A DNA stretch of 64,000 nt from Marinobacter sp. es.048 (lineage in GTDB: Bacteria; Pseudomonadota; Gammaproteobacteria; Pseudomonadales; Oleiphilaceae). The stretch spans positions 1,674,001-1,738,000 of the forward strand of contig NZ_FYFA01000001.1 in NCBI RefSeq assembly GCF_900188435.1. The letters run 5' to 3'. This document shows positions 42,024-50,687 of the stretch, piece by piece. How positions within the stretch are numbered: the stretch's first letter is position 1; each line of letters begins with the position of its first letter. Under the pieces are notes generated by a model. The model had not been told where the DNA came from and made no database searches. It worked only from the letters and a program-made list of their open reading frames with translations. The position numbers and the translations under genes were made by a program.

Positions 42024-43094
42024 TTTGTTGGCTTCCATCTCTTCGATCAGCTGCTGCAACCGATCAAATATACGTCGGCCACTTTCTTTCGTGCGTTCCA
42101 GGTAGATGTCGCGCACGGGCATGCTTGCTTGCCGGAACGCCTCACGTTCTGCATCGGTGAGGCGGACAACCTTCATATGACCTTCTTCCAGCATTTGTTC
42201 AAGCCGAGTCTGGTTAAGCTCTTCCTGGGTCTCCCAGGCAATCTGTGCGACGTCATTGAGTCCGTTGTCGAGCCATTGTTGTTGGTTTTCGGGCAAGGCG
42301 TTGTACCACTCAAGATTCGAGACCACGGAAGCGACGAACTGGGCCGGTCGCGCCAGGGTCATGGTGGTCTGCACTTCGTAGAAATCCATTTCCTCGATGG
42401 CGAAAACCGGATTGCTCTGGGCATCGATCTTGCGCAGTTGCAGGTCGCTGTAAACCTGAGAATAGGGGACCTGACTGGGTTCGGCGCCATAGGCCCTAAA
42501 GGCTTCCTCGGCCATGTCGGATGTCATGGTTCGGATCCGTTGGCCATTGAAGTCTTTCGGGGTGCGAAGCGCTTTGTTGGCGGTCCACGCCATCCAGCCT
42601 TCGGGCACAAAGCCCAGCAGTTTCATGTCCTGATCGGAATAGGATGGTTCGAAAAGCTCGAGCAATTCCGGGCTCGCCAGAAGCTGTCGGGTAACCTCTG
42701 CGTCTTCCGGCAGAATATAGTGCAGGGTAAAAAGGCCGACCTCCGGGATGGTGTTGGCAAGATGTCCCGGGGAGGCGAAGGCAAGGTTGACTGAACCATT
42801 CCGGACCAGTTCAGTAAGCTGAGCCGAGGTACCCAGAGACCCATAGGGAAAGATATCGACTTCGATCTTGCCGTCGGAACGCTCTTCAATACGCTCTTTC
42901 AGTGCTTCGGCATAGGCGTGCTGAACGCTACCCTCGATCTCTTCGAGAGCGAAGCGCCAGGTAACAGGATATTCGGGCGGTTTCGGTGCTTCGGAGGTCT
43001 CGTCCCCACGGTCGGTCTGGCTGTCTGAGCAACCGGTCAGTGCAATGGCCAATGCGAGGCTCAATGGCCATAACCTGAAACGGGCGGTGGGCAT
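42015..43094 (-). CDS. TRAP-type substrate-binding lipoprotein (DctP family), orphan
   Basis: This 359-residue DctP-like protein has a lipobox (IALTGC) rather than a simple signal peptide. Family segments are GSVQHAYAEALKERIEERSDGKIEVDIFP, the arginine-bearing GQRIRTMTSDMAEEAFRAYGAEPSQ and KIDAQSNPVFAIEEMDF. In TRAP systems such proteins deliver organic acids to the DctQM permease, but no dctQM gene is nearby. ATG 43094 is supported by GGAG about eight bases upstream. The ligand is unknown. Confidence 0.87.
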   Translation of the reverse strand: MPTARFRLWPLSLALAIALTGCSDSQTDRGDETSEAPKPPEYPVTWRFALEEIEGSVQHAYAEALKERIEERSDGKIEVDIFPYGSLGTSAQLTELVRNGSVNLAFASPGHLANTIPEVGLFTLHYILPEDAEVTRQLLASPELLELFEPSYSDQDMKLLGFVPEGWMAWTANKALRTPKDFNGQRIRTMTSDMAEEAFRAYGAEPSQVPYSQVYSDLQLRKIDAQSNPVFAIEEMDFYEVQTTMTLARPAQFVASVVSNLEWYNALPENQQQWLDNGLNDVAQIAWETQEELNQTRLEQMLEEGHMKVVRLTDAEREAFRQASMPVRDIYLERTKESGRRIFDRLQQLIEEMEANKPE

Positions 43095-43264
43095 AACGGG
43101 GACTCCAGTTTTCTCAATCCTTGTTTGATATTGATATACAAGGTAACACAAGAATGCGCGCTGCCGTGGGTAACAGGGTTCGATTCGATTACACTGTCGG
43201 CCCAACGATCCAGTGGAGACAGGAGAGAATCGATGGAGTTTCAGGTACTGGCAGGAGGCCGCGA

Positions 43265-44170
43265 ATGACTAACCAGAAGCAAGCAATGCTCTATGGCCTC
43301 GGCACGGTGCTGTTGTGGTCGACGGTAGCAACCGCGTTCAAGCTGTCTCTCAGGGAGTTGGCTCCCGTTCAGATGCTGCTGATTGCATGCAGTGCGTCGG
43401 TGGTTGTGATGGCGGTCATCCTGATGCTTCAGGGTCGATGGCATCTGGTGTTTTCGCTCAGTCGCAAACAGTACGCCCAGTCTTTTGGCATGGGGCTGAT
43501 CAATCCCTGTCTGTACTATTTTCTGTTGTTCGGTGCTTTTGACCGACTGCCCGCCCAGGAAGCGCAACCGCTGAATTACACCTGGGCTCTGGTGCTGGCC
43601 TATATGTCGGTACCCTTTCTGGGGCACCGGCTGCGCAAACTGGATATTGTCGCGGGCCTGATCTGCTATGCCGGGGTGGTGGTGATTGCCACCCGTGGGG
43701 CTGTAACTTCGCTGAGCTTCGAGGATCCGCTTGGGGTCTCTCTCGCCCTTGGCAGCACAGTGGTCTGGGCGTCTTACTGGATTATTGCCACCCGGGATAC
43801 CCGTGATCCGGTGGTTGGTCTTTTCCTGAATTTTCTGTGCGGGCTACCGGTGATTCTGCTGATTTGCTGGTGGACGGAGGGACTCAGTTTTGCCCCGGGA
43901 ACGTCGCTGGCTGCAGCGGTTTACGTAGGCGTGTTCGAGATGGGTATCGCTTTCGTGTTGTGGTCCTATGCCATGAAAAAAGCGGAGAATACCTCGAAAG
44001 TCAGCAATCTGATTTTTATCTCTCCGTTCCTTTCGCTGGTGTTCATCTATTTTATTCTCGGCGAGCATATTCTGCCCTCCACCTACATCGGTCTGGTCCT
44101 GATCATGATGGGGCTCTGGATTCAGCAGAAAAAAGTGAAGGATCGGGAAGAGGCCCTGAACCTTGGCTAG
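43265..44170 (+). CDS. EamA/DMT-family transporter
   Basis: This 301-residue inner-membrane protein has ten predicted helices in two EamA repeats (for example [23 protein letters not shown] and [13 protein letters not shown]...NFLCGLPVI). It is a member of the drug/metabolite transporter superfamily; the substrate is unknown. ATG 43265 has AGGAGG about seven bases upstream. The last bases overlap the next gene. Confidence 0.87.
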   Translation: MTNQKQAMLYGLGTVLLWSTVATAFKLSLRELAPVQMLLIACSASVVVMAVILMLQGRWHLVFSLSRKQYAQSFGMGLINPCLYYFLLFGAFDRLPAQEAQPLNYTWALVLAYMSVPFLGHRLRKLDIVAGLICYAGVVVIATRGAVTSLSFEDPLGVSLALGSTVVWASYWIIATRDTRDPVVGLFLNFLCGLPVILLICWWTEGLSFAPGTSLAAAVYVGVFEMGIAFVLWSYAMKKAENTSKVSNLIFISPFLSLVFIYFILGEHILPSTYIGLVLIMMGLWIQQKKVKDREEALNLG

Positions 44171-44438
44171 CTGGTTTGTCTACATGGTTCGAACCGCGAG
44201 GGGGGCGCTCTATACCGGCATAACCACCGACGTTGAGCGGCGTTTCAATGAACATCAGGCGGGAGCCCCCAGGGGAGCGCGTAGTTTGAGAGGCAAGGGG
44301 CCACTGCAACTGGTGTTCAGTGCTGCGGCCGGGGACAGAAGCCGGGCTTCACGGTTGGAGTGGCACATCAAACAGTGGCCCCGGCCCAGGAAAGAGGCCC
44401 TGGCCCGGGGCGAGCTCAGCCTGCCAGATGACGTCTGA
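44163..44438 (+). CDS. GIY-YIG nuclease-domain protein (YhbQ/UPF0213-like)
   Basis: This 91-residue single-domain protein has the GIY-YIG pattern FVYMV...[17 protein letters not shown] and the later [11 protein letters not shown]. Members may cut branched or damaged DNA, but the cellular role is unclear. It starts at TTG 44163, overlapping the EamA stop by eight bases; no other start keeps the GIY strand. Its 3' end overlaps the convergent esterase gene by 23 bases. Confidence 0.85.
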   Translation: MASWFVYMVRTARGALYTGITTDVERRFNEHQAGAPRGARSLRGKGPLQLVFSAAAGDRSRASRLEWHIKQWPRPRKEALARGELSLPDDV

Positions 44439-45309
44439 TGTGTTCGCCGGCGGTTTCCATTGCTGCGGTTGCCCGGTCGAGTTGACCGCTGTGCACCTGA
44501 AAAACGTGCCAAAGGCTGTTGTAAACCTCGAGCCGGGTTTCCACATCGTGCCGGTTTGCCGCTTCGGCCAGCCGTTCGGCATCATTCAGCAGAATTTCCT
44601 GGCTGCCCACCTGGATCAACAAGGGTGGCAGGCCGCTCAGATCCCCGAATATCGGTGATACCAGTGGATGGGTCAGGGATTCCTGGCCGGCATAGAGCTT
44701 TGCAGCCTTGCTGGTCCAACTGGCCTGGAGCACCGGTTCGCATTCCGGCGCGTAGAGCTTCTCCTGGGTGAGGTCCACCCAGGGTGAAAATACCGTGAGC
44801 GATGCCGGAAGCGGCTGGTTCTTGTCGCGTAGCCGCATTGCGAGGGCAACTGCGAGGCCCCCACCGGCGGAATCGCCCGCGACACCGATATGCTCCGGTT
44901 TAAATCCCTCCGTCAGCAATCCGTTCCAACAAGCTTCGGCATCATCCAGTGCGGCGGGAAACGGGAATTCCGGCGCCAGTCGGTAATCCGGTGTGACGAT
45001 GGTGCAGCCACTGGTTCTGGCTAGGTGCCCGGTTATGCCCCGATGCGTGGCAGAGGAACCGATGATATAGCCTCCGCCGTGCAGATAGAGAACGGCGCCG
45101 TGAGGATTGTTGCCGAAGCTGGTCCTCGTGGCGGGAATGCCGCCCACCGTGGTGTTTTCGAAGCTTGCCCCTCGCGGTGGTATAGAACTCCGGTAAGCCT
45201 GACGCACAATGCGTCGCTGGAGTGAAACAGGCACTGCCGGGGTAAGTACCGGTCTGACCAACCGGTTCATGGTCTGGCGCAACGCACTCTCCAGAAGGTG
45301 TTGCAACAT
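44416..45309 (-). CDS. Alpha/beta hydrolase of the hormone-sensitive lipase type
   Basis: This 297-residue esterase/lipase shows the HSL-family oxyanion motif HGGG ([16 protein letters not shown]), the nucleophile GDSAGGG, an acidic residue region and the final histidine region WHVFQVHSG. It is probably cytoplasmic, as no signal peptide is seen. ATG 45309 is preferred to the longer frame. It lies tail to tail with the GIY-YIG gene and is divergent from the next hydrolase. The substrate is unknown; short acyl esters are typical. Confidence 0.88.
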   Translation of the reverse strand: MLQHLLESALRQTMNRLVRPVLTPAVPVSLQRRIVRQAYRSSIPPRGASFENTTVGGIPATRTSFGNNPHGAVLYLHGGGYIIGSSATHRGITGHLARTSGCTIVTPDYRLAPEFPFPAALDDAEACWNGLLTEGFKPEHIGVAGDSAGGGLAVALAMRLRDKNQPLPASLTVFSPWVDLTQEKLYAPECEPVLQASWTSKAAKLYAGQESLTHPLVSPIFGDLSGLPPLLIQVGSQEILLNDAERLAEAANRHDVETRLEVYNSLWHVFQVHSGQLDRATAAMETAGEHIRRHLAG

Positions 45310-45386
45310 CTGTGTCTTTCCCCTGCTATGGGTTAGGATTGGAGGCCAAAATTTATAACTCATTCATGACAGGCGTTTAACTCTAC

Positions 45387-46385
45387 GTGTACTGGAAAAC
45401 AGATACCATAGAAATACCGAATTGGGACAGACACTCGCTCCTGGACAGACTCGAACCGTTCGATCCGGCATCCTCCCGGGATCTCAGTGATGAAATGGTG
45501 GCTTATTGCCGCTTTTACGGTCTGGATCTCTGGGTGGAACATCCGGACGTTGCTTATCATCAGGGTTACGTCAAAGCGTGTGATCACGAGGTTATGGTGC
45601 ACTATTTCCGGTTGCCGGAGCAGGCAACTGAGCGAGGTACCGTGTTCATTCTGCACGGCTACTTCGATCATGTCGGATTGTATAGCCAGTTGATTGACCG
45701 CTGTCTGGGCGCCGGTTTTGATGTGCTGGCCTACGATCAGCCAGGCCATGGTCTTTCCAGCGGTACGCCGGCGGCCATAGGCAGTTTCCTGGAGTACCAG
45801 GGGGTTCTGGCAGACGTGATGGCCCAGGTCAGGGACAAGTTGCGTCAGCCCTGGTTCGCGGTCGGTCAGAGCACTGGTGGTGCGATCCTGATCGACTACC
45901 TGTTGTCCAACCAGCACAACCAGCAGACCTCCGACTTTCAGAGAGTGGTGCTTCTCGCTCCTCTCGTAAGACCTGCGGGCTGGTTAGGAGCAAAGGTGCT
46001 TCATAGCATCGCAAAACCGTTTATATCCCGGTGGCGCCGGGTGTTTGCGGAGAACAGTGGCAATAGCCGCTTCCTCCGTTTTTTGCGGGAATATGATCCG
46101 CTCCAGGCCAGGGCGGTACATGTGGATTGGGTAAGTGCGCTGCGGAAGTGGGTGCCGCATATCGAATCTGCCCGGCCTGTCGATTTTCCCGTGACTGTGG
46201 TGCAAGGTGAAAAGGATCTTACCGTCGACTGGCAACACAATTTGCGCATTATCCGGAATAAATTTTCCTTGGTTGAGGAACTGAAGATCCCTGACGGACG
46301 TCATCATCTTGTGAATGAAGCTCAGGATTTGCAGGCAACCGTATTCAATACCATCATTGATACATTCACGAACTCGGCATCATAG
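45387..46385 (+). CDS. Alpha/beta hydrolase (monoacylglycerol lipase/lysophospholipase-like)
   Basis: This 332-residue serine hydrolase has the oxyanion region FILHGYFDHVG, the block AYDQPGHGLSSG, the nucleophile GQSTGG (Ser in GxSxG) and a final histidine in IPDGRHHLVNEAQ. The start is GTG 45387. The position of the catalytic triad fits the Hydrolase-4 group that attacks monoacylglycerols or lysophospholipids. No signal peptide is present. It is followed by an OmpA-like lipoprotein after 46 bases. Confidence 0.85.
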   Translation: MYWKTDTIEIPNWDRHSLLDRLEPFDPASSRDLSDEMVAYCRFYGLDLWVEHPDVAYHQGYVKACDHEVMVHYFRLPEQATERGTVFILHGYFDHVGLYSQLIDRCLGAGFDVLAYDQPGHGLSSGTPAAIGSFLEYQGVLADVMAQVRDKLRQPWFAVGQSTGGAILIDYLLSNQHNQQTSDFQRVVLLAPLVRPAGWLGAKVLHSIAKPFISRWRRVFAENSGNSRFLRFLREYDPLQARAVHVDWVSALRKWVPHIESARPVDFPVTVVQGEKDLTVDWQHNLRIIRNKFSLVEELKIPDGRHHLVNEAQDLQATVFNTIIDTFTNSAS

Positions 46386-46431
46386 ACTCGCTAGCGGTCT
46401 TTGCCAGGAATATCAGGCACAGGAGATAGTT

Positions 46432-47088
46432 GTGAAAAAGACAATACTCGCGTTTGCAGTGGCCACTGTTGGTCTTGGTGGTTGTATGACCTACGACCCA
46501 TACACCGGCGAGGAGAAAACCTCCAGTGCGACCAAAGGCAGTATCATTGGCGCCATTGGCGGCGCAGCCATTGGCGCGGCAACCTCCAGCAGCAGCGATC
46601 GAGGCAAAGGGGCACTGATCGGTGCTGCCAGTGGTGCGGCTATTGGCGGTGGTATCGGTTATTACATGGACAAGCAGGAAGCCGAGCTGCGGCGCAAGCT
46701 GGAAGGCACTGGTGTTCGCGTAGTGCGTAACGGTGATGAAATTGAACTGGTGATGCCGGGCAATATCACCTTTGATCTGAATGAGTCGAGCATCAAGCCG
46801 TCGTTCAGTGGAACGCTGGAATCTGTGGCGCTGGTTCTGAAGGAATATGACAAGACCATTATCCAGATTGAGGGGCATACCGACAGCTCTGGTTCAGACA
46901 GCTACAACCAGCTGCTCAGTGAGCGTCGCGCTTCTTCTGTCCGCGACTTCCTGCTGAACCAGGGCATCGAGCCCAAGCGTACCCGCGCTGTTGGTTACGG
47001 TGAGCGCTATCCGATTGCTTCCAACGATACGGCTGCCGGCCGTGAGCAGAACCGCCGCGTTGAGCTGACCCTGGTTCCTATGCAATAG
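46432..47088 (+). CDS. OmpA-family lipoprotein with glycine zipper (YiaD-like)
   Basis: This 218-residue envelope protein has a lipobox (LGGC), a glycine-zipper region with repeats IGAIGGAAIGAATS and IGAASGAAIGGGIGYYM (about 42-85), and a C-terminal OmpA peptidoglycan-binding domain (about 100-218) with IEGHTDSSGSDSYNQ, LSERRASSVRDFLL and the closing NRRVELTL. It should tether the outer membrane to the cell wall. The start is GTG 46432 with AGGAG upstream. A strong two-way terminator follows. Confidence 0.92.
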   Translation: MKKTILAFAVATVGLGGCMTYDPYTGEEKTSSATKGSIIGAIGGAAIGAATSSSSDRGKGALIGAASGAAIGGGIGYYMDKQEAELRRKLEGTGVRVVRNGDEIELVMPGNITFDLNESSIKPSFSGTLESVALVLKEYDKTIIQIEGHTDSSGSDSYNQLLSERRASSVRDFLLNQGIEPKRTRAVGYGERYPIASNDTAAGREQNRRVELTLVPMQ

Positions 47089-47123
47089 GCAGCACAGCAA
47101 CAAGCCGGGCACTTTAAGCCATA

Positions 47124-47151
47124 AAAAACCGGAGCATTAACTCCGGTTTTT
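47124..47151. terminator. Bidirectional terminator between OmpA-like gene and serA
   Basis: AAAAACCGGAG, loop CATTAA and CTCCGGTTTTT form a perfect 11-base stem whose A and T runs serve as U tracts in each direction. It separates the convergent OmpA-like gene and serA. Confidence 0.88.
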
Positions 47152-47171
47152 TCGTTTCAGCTCACTGCCAA

Positions 47172-48401
47172 TCAGAACAGGACGCGGCAGCGAATTGTTC
47201 CCTTCACTTTGAGCAGCTTTTCCAGTGCCAGCTCGCCGTACTCTTTATCCACATCCACTACCACGTAGCCAATGTCTTCCTTGGTTTGCAGATACTGGCC
47301 GCACACGTTGATATCGTTCTCAGAAAAAACCTGGTTGATCTCGGACATTACGCCCGGCACGTTCTCGTGAATGTGCAGCAGACGGTGCTGGTTCGGGTGG
47401 GACGGCAGAGCCACTTCAGGGAAGTTCACGGAAGAAACAGAGGTGCCGTTGTCGCTGTACATGGCCAGCTTTTCCGCTACTTCTCGACCGATGTTTTCCT
47501 GGGCTTCGATGGTGGAACCGCCCACGTGCGGGGTCAGGATCACGTTGTCGAATTCCCGCAACGGAGAAACAAACTCCTCATCGTTGGACTTCGGTTCAAC
47601 CGGGAATACGTCGATGGCTGCGCCCAGCAGCTTGCCGCTACCCAAAGCGTCGGCCAGGGCGTCGATGTCGACAACGGTGCCACGGGAGGCGTTCATCAGG
47701 ATGCTGCCGGGCTTCATCTGGGCAAACTGTTCGGCCTTGAACATGTACTTGGTGGCCGGTGTTTCCGGTACGTGCAGGCTGACCACATCGGCAATATTAA
47801 GCAGCTCCTGGAGGGTGCCCACCTGGGTGGCGTTACCGATTGACAGCTTGGAGACCACATCGTAGAAGTAAACGTCCATGCCCAGGCCTTCAGCCAGAAC
47901 GCTGAACTGGGTGCCGATGTTGCCGTAGCCGATAATGCCCAGCTTTTTGCCCCGGATTTCGTAGCTGTCCTTTGCAGACTTCAGCCACTCGCCGCGATGG
48001 GCTTTGGCGTTTTTCTCAGGCACACCGCGCAGGAGCAGGATCGCCTGAGCGAGAACAAGCTCTGCAACGCTTCGGGTGTTGGAGAAAGGCGCGTTGAAGA
48101 CGGCAATACCGCGCCGGGTGGCTGCCTGGAGATCCACCTGGTTGGTGCCAATACAGAAACAACCCACAGCCACCAGTTTCTTGGCGGCTTCAAATACTTT
48201 CTCGGTCAGCTGTGTGCGGGAGCGGATGCCGACGAAGTGTGCATCGGCAATCTTCTCGACCAGCTCTTCCTCGGCCAGCGAGTGAGACAGATACTCGATG
48301 TTGGTATAGCCCGCGGCGTTCAGGGTATCAATGGCAGATTGATGCACGCCTTCCAGCAGCAGGATACGGATTTTGCTCTTCTCAAGAGAGGTATTTGACA
48401 T
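47172..48401 (-). CDS. serA: D-3-phosphoglycerate dehydrogenase
   Basis: SerA makes 3-phosphohydroxypyruvate, the first step of serine synthesis, and can also reduce 2-oxoglutarate to D-2-hydroxyglutarate. The 409-residue protein shows the NAD-binding GYGNIGTQFSVLAEGLGM motif, the catalytic ILMNASRGTVVD and HVGGSTIEAQENIG regions and a C-terminal ACT domain (about 335-409, HENVPGVMSEINQVFSENDINV) that binds serine for feedback control. It is divergent from a D-2-hydroxyglutarate dehydrogenase-like gene. Confidence 0.95.
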   Translation of the reverse strand: MSNTSLEKSKIRILLLEGVHQSAIDTLNAAGYTNIEYLSHSLAEEELVEKIADAHFVGIRSRTQLTEKVFEAAKKLVAVGCFCIGTNQVDLQAATRRGIAVFNAPFSNTRSVAELVLAQAILLLRGVPEKNAKAHRGEWLKSAKDSYEIRGKKLGIIGYGNIGTQFSVLAEGLGMDVYFYDVVSKLSIGNATQVGTLQELLNIADVVSLHVPETPATKYMFKAEQFAQMKPGSILMNASRGTVVDIDALADALGSGKLLGAAIDVFPVEPKSNDEEFVSPLREFDNVILTPHVGGSTIEAQENIGREVAEKLAMYSDNGTSVSSVNFPEVALPSHPNQHRLLHIHENVPGVMSEINQVFSENDINVCGQYLQTKEDIGYVVVDVDKEYGELALEKLLKVKGTIRCRVLF

Positions 48402-48591
48402 GGGCTTGCTTCCGAACCTTTCGTCACGTGAAATGACCTGTGGCCAGTGATCGTCAGGGCTGGCTCACAGAACAGGGGCGGTATGATACCATAAACGCAG
48501 ATTTTCACAGCGCGCCGGTTTGCCTGAACCAACTGTCTGTGATTCCTGTTGCAGGACGCTCCGGCCCAAACCTGACGAGACCGAAAAATCC

Positions 48592-49995
48592 ATGAATTCT
48601 GAACAGATCATTGCTTCCCTCAAAGACCTGATGGCTACCGGTGATGCGCCCGGAAAGGTGCTGACTGACCCGGCGGATCTGGATACTTACGGCAAGGACT
48701 GGACCAAGATCTATCCACCCAAGCCGTTGGCGATCGCGTTGCCCAAGACCACCGAGCAGGTGCAGGCACTGGTGCAATTCGCTAATGAGAACCAGGTGGC
48801 ACTGGTGCCATCCGGTGGCCGTACAGGTCTGAGTGCCGGTGCGGTGGCGGCCAACGGCGAGGTGGTTGTGGCGTTCGATAATATGAACCAGATCCTGGAT
48901 TTCAACGCCAGTGACCGCACGGTTCGTTGCCAGGCCGGCGTTGTGACGGAACAGTTGCAAAATGCAGCCGAGGAGAACGGTCTCTATTACCCGGTGGATT
49001 TCGCCTCCGCCGGTTCCAGTCAGCTCGGGGGTAATCTGTCTACCAACGCTGGCGGTATCAAAGTTATCCGCTATGGCATGAGTCGGGATTGGGTTGCCGG
49101 CCTCAAGGTCGTGACGGGTAAGGGCGATATCCTGGATCTGAACAAGGATCTGGAGAAGAACAACACCGGGTATGATCTACGGCATCTTTTTATCGGTGCG
49201 GAAGGTACCCTGGGGTTCATCACTGAAGCCACTATGAAGCTTTCCCGTCAACCGGACAACCTGACGGTACTGGTGCTTGGCCTGAATGACCTGACCAATA
49301 CCATGGATGTGCTGCAAACCTTCCAGAAGAAGATTGATCTCACTGCCTATGAGTTCTTCTCCCATCAGGCCATGGGGCACGTGCTGGCCCATGGCCAGGT
49401 ACAGGCGCCCTTTGAAACCGAAGCGCCTTACTACGCATTGCTGGAGTTTGAATCGGTCTCCGATCAGGTGATGGACGATGCCATGACCCTGTTCGAGCAG
49501 TGCGTGGAGAACGGTTGGGTGCTGGATGGCGTCATCAGCCAGAGCGAAACCCAGGCCCAGAACCTGTGGCAGCTGCGGGAGCGCATTTCTGAGTCGATCG
49601 CTCCACGCACACCCTACAAGAACGACATATCTGTGGTGGTTTCCAAAGTTCCCGGGTTCCTTCAGGAAATCGATGCAGTGGTTACCGAGCATTATCCGGA
49701 TTTCGAGATTATCTGGTTCGGCCACATCGGCGACGGCAACCTGCACCTTAATATCCTCAAGCCCGAGGATATGGCCAACGAGGATTTCTTCGAGAAGTGC
49801 CAGCAGGTCAACAAGTGGGTGTTCGAGATTGTTGAGCGCTATCAGGGCAGCGTCTCTGCCGAGCACGGCGTAGGCATGACCAAGAAGCCCTATCTCAAGT
49901 ACACGCGTAGTGAGGCGGAAATCGCTTATCTGAAAGGAATCAAGCAGGTATTCGATCCGAACGGAATCATGAACCCCGGCAAGATTTTCGACTGA
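48592..49995 (+). CDS. FAD-linked D-2-hydroxyglutarate dehydrogenase (D-lactate dehydrogenase-like)
   Basis: This 467-residue flavoprotein of the GlcD/D2HGDH family has an N-terminal FAD-binding PCMH domain (VPSGGRTGLSAGAV, GSSQLGGNLSTNAGG, GAEGTLGFITEATMKL) and a C-terminal oxidase domain with the metal-binding GHIGDGNLHLNI and AEHGVGMTKKPYL. It oxidises a D-2-hydroxy acid and passes electrons on, probably through ETF. The divergent position beside serA supports D-2-hydroxyglutarate as substrate, as shown for the coupled pair in Pseudomonas stutzeri. ATG 48592 is chosen; a longer frame upstream lacks support. Confidence 0.87.
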   Translation: MNSEQIIASLKDLMATGDAPGKVLTDPADLDTYGKDWTKIYPPKPLAIALPKTTEQVQALVQFANENQVALVPSGGRTGLSAGAVAANGEVVVAFDNMNQILDFNASDRTVRCQAGVVTEQLQNAAEENGLYYPVDFASAGSSQLGGNLSTNAGGIKVIRYGMSRDWVAGLKVVTGKGDILDLNKDLEKNNTGYDLRHLFIGAEGTLGFITEATMKLSRQPDNLTVLVLGLNDLTNTMDVLQTFQKKIDLTAYEFFSHQAMGHVLAHGQVQAPFETEAPYYALLEFESVSDQVMDDAMTLFEQCVENGWVLDGVISQSETQAQNLWQLRERISESIAPRTPYKNDISVVVSKVPGFLQEIDAVVTEHYPDFEIIWFGHIGDGNLHLNILKPEDMANEDFFEKCQQVNKWVFEIVERYQGSVSAEHGVGMTKKPYLKYTRSEAEIAYLKGIKQVFDPNGIMNPGKIFD

Positions 49996-50672
49996 TGCAG
50001 GACCATATCGTAGTACTGACAGGCGCAGGTATCAGCGCCGAAAGCGGCCTCTCAACCTTCCGGGATAACGGTGGGTTGTGGGCGCAGCACAGTGTCTACG
50101 ATGTTGCCACGCCCGAGGCCTTTGCCCGGAATCAGGAACTGGTGCTGCGGTTCTACAATGATCGCCGACGCCAGCTGGAGTCCGCACAACCCAATCAGGC
50201 CCACTGCCTGCTGGCGGAACTTGAGAAGCGCTACCGGGTGACGGTCGTTACCCAGAACGTGGACGACCTCCATGAACGGGGTGGCGCCAGCAATGTGATT
50301 CATCTCCACGGAGAGCTCACCAAGGCCCGCAGTTCAAAGTATCCGGAGCTCGTTTACGACATCGGTTACCGTGATATCAATCCAGGCGACACCTGCGACC
50401 GCGGTGCCCAGCTTCGTCCCCATATTGTCTGGTTTGGCGAGGAAGTCCCTATGCTGGACAAAGCCGCCGAAGTAGTCCGCACAGCCGATCATCTGCTGAT
50501 AGTAGGAACGTCTCTCCAGGTATACCCGGCTGCCGGGCTGGTGTACGAAGTGGACAGGGATGTGCCCATCACAGTGATTGACCCCGGCGAGCCGGCTTCG
50601 GTGTCACGGGCCCGGTTTATTCGCAAGGGTGCTGTTGAGGGTGTTGCCGAGTGGGTTGCCAAATACCTGTAG
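49995..50672 (+). CDS. cobB: Sir2-family NAD-dependent protein deacylase
   Basis: This 225-residue sirtuin removes acyl groups from lysines using NAD. Motifs are GAGISAESGLSTFRDNGGLW, TQNVDDLHERGG and the catalytic histidine in IHLHGEL, then HIVWFGEEVP and the terminal GTSLQVYPAAGL. The usual CxxC zinc tetrad is absent: only one cysteine (GDTCDRG) occurs in that region, so this is a zinc-free variant. The ATG overlaps the upstream stop by one base. Confidence 0.9.
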   Translation: MQDHIVVLTGAGISAESGLSTFRDNGGLWAQHSVYDVATPEAFARNQELVLRFYNDRRRQLESAQPNQAHCLLAELEKRYRVTVVTQNVDDLHERGGASNVIHLHGELTKARSSKYPELVYDIGYRDINPGDTCDRGAQLRPHIVWFGEEVPMLDKAAEVVRTADHLLIVGTSLQVYPAAGLVYEVDRDVPITVIDPGEPASVSRARFIRKGAVEGVAEWVAKYL

Positions 50673-50687
50673 GCAGCTCTTCGGTCC

